From contig JADHYX010000303.1 of the NCBI GenBank assembly GCA_027604685.1, positions 2,038 to 27,572 of the forward strand: a stretch of DNA of 25,535 nt, given 5' to 3'. Position 1 is the stretch's first letter; every line of letters begins with the position of its first letter. Positions 18,737-25,535 of this stretch are shown here, piece after piece. The position numbers and the translations under genes were made by a program. The DNA comes from Lobulomyces angularis (lineage: Eukaryota; Chytridiomycota; Chytridiomycetes; Lobulomycetales; Lobulomycetaceae). The notes under the pieces were generated by a model. The model was not told where the DNA came from, ran no database searches, and was given only the letters and a program-made list of their open reading frames with translations.

Positions 18737-20370
18737 CTAAGTGCTTAAAGGGGTGGTTAGAAATTCTAATTTTTTTAAGCAGGCACTAATTATGTATTCA
18801 CAGTATTTAATATTTTTTTCGTTCAATTTTAACAGATCACCAGTACTTTCTAACTTTTTTACTTGGAATTTTCTTGATAATAACTTTTCATTATCATCCT
18901 TCATATTACTAGTGTCAACAATTAAACTAAAGTCTGGGCCGTAATACTCAAAATACTTATGTTCCGGAATAATATTATAGTCTTTAAGTTTTTCCTGTTG
19001 TAAAAACCATTCATATTGACTTTCTTTGTGGTTGTTATGAAATATATTATCATCAAGTGGAAAATTTGAAACAGTTGCCTTTTCAAGTTCCAGCAGCTTT
19101 AATAAAGTGTATGTCCAACTTCGTGCAGTATTTTCATTATTGTAACCACCACCACCTAATATTAACAAAGGTTTTTGAAATTTGTATAACTTTTAATTTA
19201 GTTAGTTTGAATTCTTTTAAGTTGAATTTACATATTTGGAAATTTGACCAAAAACAGTAACATCTAAATTCCATCCTTCACTACTTGGTTTTTTGTCAGA
19301 ATGTCCTAAGGGATCAAATGCTATACCATCAGCTCCACATTGCAATACAATCGCGTCTGGGTTGTACTTGAGCATCACTTTTTCCAGAATGATCTTAAAT
19401 AGCTTCAAAAATAATTCACTTTTCAATCCCTTTTTTAAAGGAATATTCAAATTGTGAAATTTGCCTTTTCCCAAACCAACATCGTCTAAACTGCCAGATC
19501 CTGCAAATAATCAATTCTACAACGAGTAATACCAAAAAATTAAAAACCTGGATAAAATGCTGCATCAAAACGATGAAAACTTAATGTAAAAACTTTGTTA
19601 GTGTATTTAAAAGCTTCCTCCACACCATCACCATGATGGATGTCCAAATCAATGTATAACACTTTATTGAATTTTTCATGCAATTCTAATATTCCTAGCA
19701 CTATATCATTTACATAACAATATCCTGCAGCAGAATCCTTTTTACTGTGGTGTCTTCCACCATCAAAGTTAATTGAAATGTCACATTCTCGGGAAGTTAA
19801 TTTTTTTGCACACAAAATAGTTGCTCCTACTACATATCGACAATATTCTGTTATTTTTTCAAACACGGCACAGTCACTGTTGGGAAAATATTAATTTTAT
19901 AAATTTTATTAACTTTTTTAAATTAGTATGTTGAGACTGTTTTACAAGTGAAAAAAAAAAAAAAAAAATTGCATATACTAACTGTTCAAGCCCATATTCT
20001 TCAATTAAATTATCAAACTCAATATTGTCCCATCCTTTTTTATGTTCTAAACTAAAAATAAACTCTTACATTGTTAAGAATTTTCATTGTTTTAAAAAAA
20101 TCGGAATGAAACCTATATATTCCTTATCATGAAATCTAAATATATAGTTAACATGACAAATAAAAGCGAGTAGTCATTATTAAACCTGGTTAGTTGCTCC
20201 CTGGTTGCTAAAGGTATGTTACCTGGAATGTTGACACGTGGAAAAATGTTATACGCTTCAATTAATGAATGAACCATGCTAGATCTTTGAAGGTTTGATG
20301 GAAGCAAGTCTAAAGTATTCAAATATTTTTTATCTATCGCATAAAATATTAGTGGTATTTTACAACTCAT
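18737..20370 (-). CDS. Zinc-dependent histone deacetylase, class I (HDAC8/Rpd3-like)
   Basis: Removes acetyl groups from lysines, mainly on histones, in the nucleus. Six exons (high to low): 20370-20186, 20135-20113, 20046-19983, 19876-19548, 19500-19232, 19189-18737; 440 aa, frames joining. The catalytic set is complete: the His133-His134 pair in GGRHHSKKD, zinc ligands Asp169 and His171 in DLDIHHGDG and Asp258 in LQCGADGIAFDP, and Tyr306 in LGGGGYN. SSMVHSLIEAYNI at 30-42 closely resembles HDAC8. The short C-terminus (EHKYFEYYGPDFSLIVDTS) is of class I type. Exon 2 is a 23-nt microexon that restores the family motif FHDKEYI; reading through instead gives an unrelated peptide and a stop. Intron 5 is only 42 nt. 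An AAAACCCT motif lies 10 bp before the ATG. Whether the orthologue is Rpd3, Hos2 or HDAC8 cannot be settled without a tree. Confidence 0.93.
20113..20135 (-). other. 23-nt microexon of the histone deacetylase gene
   Basis: The microexon is flanked by a TTTAG acceptor and a GTTTCA donor on the minus strand, with introns of 50 and 66 nt. Its seven whole codons plus split ends encode FHDKEYI, the conserved early HDAC motif. It is shorter than default exon-finders usually accept. Confidence 0.85.
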
Positions 20371-21022
20371 AATTTAACAAGGGTTTTTATAATATATTTA
20401 AGGTTTTAGTTCAAACTACTATTTTTACTTCATTAAGACATTTAACTTTTCTCCGAAGTACTTAAAAATTTCCTAATATTAAGTTTAAAAAGATTTAGCA
20501 GCATGTTTTAAAAGGCTTGTAATTGCAAGAAAATATTTAAAAATATTAAAAAAATAGTAAATTGGAATTGATATTCAGAGATAATTACTCTACTCATGTG
20601 GAAAAAACATCGTCCTGTAAAAGATAATTATCATATAGATATTCTTTAGTTTACCTTTATATAAAATTTCCGCTTTATTATATCTAGCAAATTTTGTATA
20701 AAACCATCAAAAGTTAACTCTTTGTGAAATAGAGTATGCAGAAATAACAAAAAGAAATGCAGCAAAGTTTATTAGACAAGTATTAATTAGCCGCAAAAAA
20801 AAAAAAATAATGCTTTAAAGCGTTTAGTTATGAAAATTTGTATGTTCATATTATTATTTCAAATTTTTCAGTTCTAATACTGTAATGCAGATGTTTTTAA
20901 AGAACCTGATTTCAGTAAAATTTGTTCTTAAAAAGATTCACCCTTAAATCGCCTCAATAAGGCTTTTACCTAAAAAAGTTCAAAATCATCTTCAAATAAC
21001 AATTTTTAAACCTACAACATAG
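20371..21022. other. Divergent promoter region, histone deacetylase / RasGEF
   Basis: This is a 652-bp AT-rich spacer between the two start codons. Apart from the AAAACCCT motif on the minus strand near the deacetylase start, I see no ORF, RNA gene or repeat that stands out. Confidence 0.5.
20380..20387 (-). promoter_or_regulatory. AAAACCCT motif before the histone deacetylase start
   Basis: AGGGTTTT on the plus strand, that is AAAACCCT read in the direction of the gene, ends 9 bp before the ATG at 20370. It is the third gene in the window with this octamer next to the start codon. Confidence 0.35.
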
Positions 21023-24000
21023 ATGACTAAAAGGTTTATAGTATCTGCACTCTACGACTACGTTGGGAATGAAGAACGCTCCCTTTCCTTCAAGCGGGGT
21101 GATATCATTAGAGTAATAACACAACTTGAATCGGGTTGGTGGGATGGTGTTTGTAAAGGCCAGCGAGGTAATTAAACTTTTTCTTTTTAATTTGTACTTC
21201 AAGTTTTTATTTCGTTCTTTATGGTGTTTTTCTAAACTTCACCCAATTTACTTCAATCAATTTATCGTTTTAGCTCTCTCACTTTTTTTTTTACTTAGTT
21301 TTACTCTAATCAAATCCAAAAGTTATAGTATAATTCTAATTCTTTTTTATTTTTAGGTTGGTTTCCCTCTAATTATGTAACTAGTACAGAAATTGCCACT
21401 GACATAAAAGTAAGTAAAATGAAAAGTTTTTCCGTTCTTTTTACGAACTCGATTTATTTTTTGAAGATATCATCGGTGGAACTGCATTCAAATAGCAACA
21501 GCAGTGCAACTTTAATATCTGCTGTAGAATCTAATGTTTCAAATAATCTAATATCTCCATTTTCTGATCGGTCATATCAGCAGTATCAAAAGCAATTAAA
21601 CGAAGGTACTCCAACAGACACGTTAGATGATATATCCGCTGTCCATCAAAGTTCATTAACGAAAGATTCATTAAAAAGTTCTTCTCTTGATAAATATTCG
21701 CTCTCCGTGAGTTCTCCTAGTCAAACAATTACCCCCATGTCTGCAATATCAGAGCAAAGTTTTGGCATGTACTCAATGAAATCACCTTCCTCCGCAGCAA
21801 TATTAAAATTTGATCAAGTAAAAATTACTATTCTAAACTTAACTTATGTATTTTTTTGATTAAGAATTTACCACCTAATTGGGCAAAAAAGCAAAATTCT
21901 GATGGAAAGATATACTATCAAAATTTACTTACTGAACATATTTCTTGGTCTTTGGATAATGTACATATGGAAAATGGGGAGTTGGTATTCAACAAATTAA
22001 ACATTATTTCTTCTTAAAAATTTTATACAATTTAGATGAAGAATAACTCTTCACAGCCAAATCAAACTTCTCAAAATATAGAGAGAGATGAGGATGTTGT
22101 ATCTAATAAATGGAATTGGAATGCTTTATCAGATGACATTGTAAATGCTGTACATAACTTAAATTTATCAGCTAAATCAAGTCGAAAAGAAAACTTTGTT
22201 TCTCAGTCTTTACAAATTATGGAATCTATTAAGATAATGCTCTATGCCAGTGGCACTTTTCAGAAAGATACACCTCTAGTCTCATCCCATAAAATTCTTA
22301 AAACAAATCATAAACACATAATGAATGCCTTGACAAAATTAGGTTTATCGGCCAAACTGGCTTCTAATACACCTTGTCCAGTGGATGCAGTGCAACAAAT
22401 GCAGCAGGCCTGCCATGATGTTTTACTTGCAGTGAGGCATTTTGTAAGTGCTGCTCTTGAGGCTGAGATATCTATAAATAATTTGGATGGAGTAGATCTT
22501 TCGGAAGTTACTAATTGGCAAAGTGATATGAGCAGCTATACATCTTTAATGGAAACAAATCAAGACGTAAGTTCGTTTGTGGAACTGCAGCAAAAGCAAG
22601 CTGATGCGGATTTGATTGCGTTATATGAGAAGCACACCAAATCAGTTGTTAAAACAATTTCTCTCCTAGTGCGTTTAATTAGGTCGAACCAATGTAGTTC
22701 CAGCTCATTGATTGCTGAAGTTCGTTCTGTTGTAACGGATGTAGGAAATTTTTTGGCGCTGGTTGATGAAATTCCAGTTGACACATTGTCGCATGAAGTC
22801 ACAGTTGATTTTAAGGTAACAAGACTTGCACTGTACAATAGTATCTCTGGGCTAGTTATGGCTACTCAAACTGCAACAAGTCCACTATCACCTAGCAACG
22901 CCTTAGAACAAGTTGTCTTAAGTACTGGATTGGTGGAAAAAGCTGTCAAGGATTTATTTGCATCAACGAAGTTTATGATAGAAGAAAAAGAGGAGCTAGA
23001 TCAACTTTCTGATATTAAAAAAGAAGAAGCTGCGTTAATTAAACCAAGAAGAACGGTATCTCTATCATCCGCCATTCCGCCAGTAATAACTCCTATGGCA
23101 GAAGGGGAGTTAAACAACAACACAAATAAGGATCTAAAATTAGGACATGGCCAACCGCAATCAGCAGGTCCTTTAACTACCCCAAACGGTATTTTTGGTG
23201 ATGGAGAAACTTCCTCCCCTGTAAGAAGCAAGATTAAAAAGTTCTTTGGTGAAGTTCCTGATAGTCCTATTTCGGTGGGAGTAGTTAAACAAGAAACAGT
23301 GCCACCCTTTCTCCAATATGATTATGGACCCAACGATATAATTTTCAATATGGAAGGTAAAATTAAAGGCGGAACTTTAGAAGGATTGATTGAAAGGTTG
23401 ACACCGCACGATTCCAATGGTAAGGCTAATCTCCTTTGTCAATATTTTTAACTTTTAATTTAGATTCAAACTATACTACCACATTTTTACTGACTTACCG
23501 GTCCTTCACATCCTCAACCGAATTTTTTGAATTGCTAAAAAAGAGGTATTTGATTACTCCAGATCCTTTTTTGAGTAAAGATGAACTGCAGCAGTGGGTT
23601 GAAAAAAAACAAACTCCTATTAGAATGCGGTAGATCTATACACAAATTTAAAATAATTTATTCTTTAATGTTTTAGAGTTTTTAATATCTTGAAATCTTG
23701 GATTGAAAATTACAGCGAAAGCACCCCGGAGGATTTAAAAGTTTTATCAGAAATGAAAGACTTTGCAACGGTGATGTCGCATTCCATCCAATTTGCTTCC
23801 CAGCAATTAGTGAAGTTGGTAGAAAAAAGGATACTGTCTTTAGAGACGAACACCCCTTCCAAAAAAATAATAAAAACCTCAAATATTTGCCCATTACCAA
23901 TTTTACCAAAAAATTTAAAAAAAATAAAATTTCTTGACATAGATCCATTAGAAATAGCTCGCCAATTAACAATACTGGAGAGTAAAACTTTTAACAAGAT

Positions 24001-24797
24001 CCAGCCAATGGAGTTTTTGAAGAAGGCTTGGAGTGAAAAGGAAAGCGATAACAGTAAAAATGTTAAAGAGGTTGCAAAGATGTCAAACTTGGTAGTTACA
24101 CTAAAAACTATTTTAATTTATTTCATGTATTCTGTTTTAGATAACAAGTTGGGTGGCGGAAACCATTTTATTGCAATCAGATTTAAAGCAAAGAGCAGCC
24201 CATATTAAGCATTTTATTTTAATAGCGGAGGTAAAAAAAAATTATATAATCTGTTATATAAAATTTAACATTTGTTAGAAATGCCGTACTCTGAATAATT
24301 TTAATACCTTAATGTCCATAATGGCAGGATTAAATTCCGCGCCAATACATAGGTTAAAAAGAACCTTTGAATTATTGTCATCGAAAACTCAAACATCACT
24401 TGATCAATTACAAAGTTTGATGTCGACTACAAAAAATTATTCGGTTTATAGAGAAGCACTACATGCTTCTTATCCACCATCCATGCCGTTTTTGGGGTTA
24501 TATTTGACAGATTTAACTTTCATAGAGGATGGAAATCCAGATTTACTAAAACCAGACAATAGACTAATAAATTTTAGCAAGAGAAGTAAAACTGCCGAAG
24601 TGATTATGGAAATTCAGCAGTATCAGCGCACACACTACAATCTAACCCCGGTTGTTGAAATTCAAAATTTCATCATAAACTGTTTGACAGAAAGTTTGGA
24701 TGAAAATAAAATCTACGATTTAAGTTTGCAACTGGAACCAAGAGAAAGGGAGGATGAAAAAATAGCAAGATTGTTGAGTGAAAGTGGATTTCTGTAA
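21023..24797 (+). CDS. CDC25: Cdc25-type Ras guanine-nucleotide exchange factor with SH3 and WW domains
   Basis: Activates Ras by driving GDP release at the membrane. Nine exons: 21023-21167, 21357-21409, 21467-21817, 21865-21984, 22036-23419, 23464-23629, 23677-24091, 24141-24230, 24279-24797; 1080 aa. Domains in order: SH3 (about 4-60: ALYDY, LSFKRGDIIRVI, SGWWDG, GWFPSNYV); a Ser-rich linker; WW (about 184-215: LPPNWAKK ... IYYQN ... ISW, lacking the usual final Pro); a long helical middle region with another Ser/Pro-rich linker; the Ras exchange motif (about 660-760: GGTLEGLIERLTP, TTTFLLTYRSFTSSTEFFEL, RVFNILKSW); and the Cdc25 catalytic domain (about 827-1075: DPLEIARQLT, SNLITSWVAETIL, FNTLMSIMAGLNSAPIHRLK, PFLGLYLTDLTFIEDGNP, NFSKR). 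The catalytic core looks intact. Exons 3 and 4 use AAG-type acceptors, placed because they restore the SH3 linker frame and the WW start. Confidence 0.93.
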
Positions 24798-24930
24798 AAA
24801 ACTTACTTTTTTTTTTGGCAACCAATTTTTTATTATTCTTTTTGGAAACTTTTACTTTTTTTGCGCAATTTATTAATGCATTTCATATTTCTTTTTTTTT
24901 TTTGTAAATCTACCATACTCTTCTTACACA
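24798..24930. other. RasGEF 3' flank
   Basis: This short T-rich spacer separates the RasGEF stop from the right repeat copy. The nearest AATAAA (24939-24944) lies just inside the repeat, so the repeat may supply the RasGEF polyadenylation signal. Confidence 0.35.
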
Positions 24931-25234
24931 GATACAAAAATAAAGAAAAATTTACAAAAAAAATTACAAAAAAAATTAAAAAGAAATAAAATAAAAATTT
25001 AATTCAATTAAATATTTGTTTTAAGATGGTGTTGGTTTAAACCAAAGCGAGTGGGTTACTTCCCCATGTCACAAAAATAAGCAATCCTTTGTTGTAAAAT
25101 AATTTTTTATTTACAATTTTTTTTCCCGTTATGATGATGTATGTTTGTATACATAGTAGATAAAAAATAATTATTATAAAACAAATATAAAGTACTGCTA
25201 ATCATCAAGCGAAACTTCCAAAATTCTACAAGAC
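24931..25234 (+). repeat. Dispersed repeat, right copy (inverted relative to 8397-8716)
   Basis: This ~304-bp segment matches the reverse complement of 8397-8716. The left part (24931-25020) is A-rich with repeated ATTACAAAAAAA units. The rest is complex sequence holding the TGGTTTAAACCA palindrome (25033-25044), a GTATGTTTGTATACAT stretch and the 49-bp identical block (25156-25204). Flanking sequences differ from the left copy on both sides, which points to a dispersed element rather than one large duplication. Confidence 0.8.
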
Positions 25235-25535
25235 CTGAAAACCTAATTAGGAAAATTTATTTCTTTACACCAATAAATTAATAAAATCTTACATGTATTC
25301 CTTTGTAATCCTTTGTGTTTTAGTGTGATGAAGTCTTAATTTTGGAGGTCAAGTGTGTAAGTGTGTGAATTAAAAATTCCCATAAAAAAACCCATAAAAC
25401 TAAAGTAAAAATTTTTTCATCACAGTGTAGTGCGTGGGCATTATCTTTTTGAACACCCAAGCACCAATAAAAAAAATAGCGAAAACTATTTAGGAAAAAA
25501 TTTTTTATCTACTTAAATAAACTGGTCTATTTCCA
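25235..25535. other. Window end, no gene recognised
   Basis: About 300 bp of AT-rich DNA. I tested both strands for family motifs and plausible exons and found none. A 5' or 3' flank of a gene beyond the window is possible. Confidence 0.4.

Noticed and set aside
22560..22838. Minus-strand frames opposite the RasGEF exons (22560-22838, 23001-23231, 23682-23997)
   Set aside because: All lie opposite conserved or clearly coding RasGEF sequence and show no motifs of their own.
24931..25020. Poly-A-rich part of the right repeat as the tail of a retroposed gene
   Set aside because: The A-rich part also exists in the left copy as interspersed ATTACAAAAAA units, with no upstream coding remnant, so it belongs to the repeat itself.
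1..25535. tRNA, rRNA, CRISPR array or bacterial operon signals
   Set aside because: No cloverleaf with a GGTTCRA-type T-loop, no rRNA-like conserved stretch and no spaced direct repeats were seen; the genes are spliced and eukaryotic.
1..25535. Variant nuclear genetic code
   Set aside because: TAA, TAG and TGA all end complete conserved proteins here, and no stop codon interrupts a conserved block except in the S9 pseudogene.

Overview
The window is nuclear DNA of an intron-rich, very AT-rich eukaryote. Ten protein-coding genes can be rebuilt exon by exon; by my models they hold 54 introns, mostly 42-120 nt, with GT donors and AG acceptors. All three standard stop codons end genes, so nothing suggests a variant code. 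Ufd1 and Sld5, a carnitine acetyltransferase with a yeast-Cat2-like mitochondrial/peroxisomal signal pair, a Cdc25-type RasGEF and compact gene spacing suggest a fungus or close relative. The AT richness and the double cyclic-nucleotide-binding protein make an early-diverging zoosporic lineage (Rozella-like) my best guess. This is inference; no species marker was searched.

Layout, left to right: membrane acyltransferase (+, 35-1492); beta-tubulin with an extraordinary C-terminal extension (-, 1898-4594); RNase H2 catalytic subunit (+, 5068-6503); TMEM198-like membrane protein (-, 6642-7881); one copy of a dispersed repeat (8397-8716) beside a broken S9-peptidase pseudogene (8754-9614); double cyclic-nucleotide-binding-domain protein (-, 10365-12650); carnitine O-acetyltransferase (-, 13283-15449); UFD1 (+, 16193-17447); GINS subunit SLD5 (+, 17630-18515); class I-type histone deacetylase (-, 18737-20370); SH3-WW-RasGEF of the Cdc25 type (+, 21023-24797); and the second, inverted copy of the repeat (24931-25234). 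Neighbours do not form one pathway. RNase H2, SLD5 and the HDAC all act in replication or chromatin, and each carries an AAAACCCT motif 10-25 bp before its start codon.

The most remarkable item is the beta-tubulin. It has a one-residue N-terminal change (MTREI), a 16-residue insertion in the H1-S2 loop, a divergent M-loop, Ser instead of Glu at canonical position 198, and, after a normal acidic end, about 217 extra Ser/Lys-rich residues. That tail contains a coiled-coil-like stretch and an SxIP motif of the kind EB1-family plus-end proteins bind. Other points are the 16.5-kb-spaced inverted repeat, a 23-nt microexon in the HDAC and a 20-nt microexon in the acyltransferase, dual targeting signals on the carnitine acetyltransferase, a perfect 13-bp-arm hairpin between UFD1 and SLD5, and a texture change near 8 kb where long homopolymer runs become much rarer.
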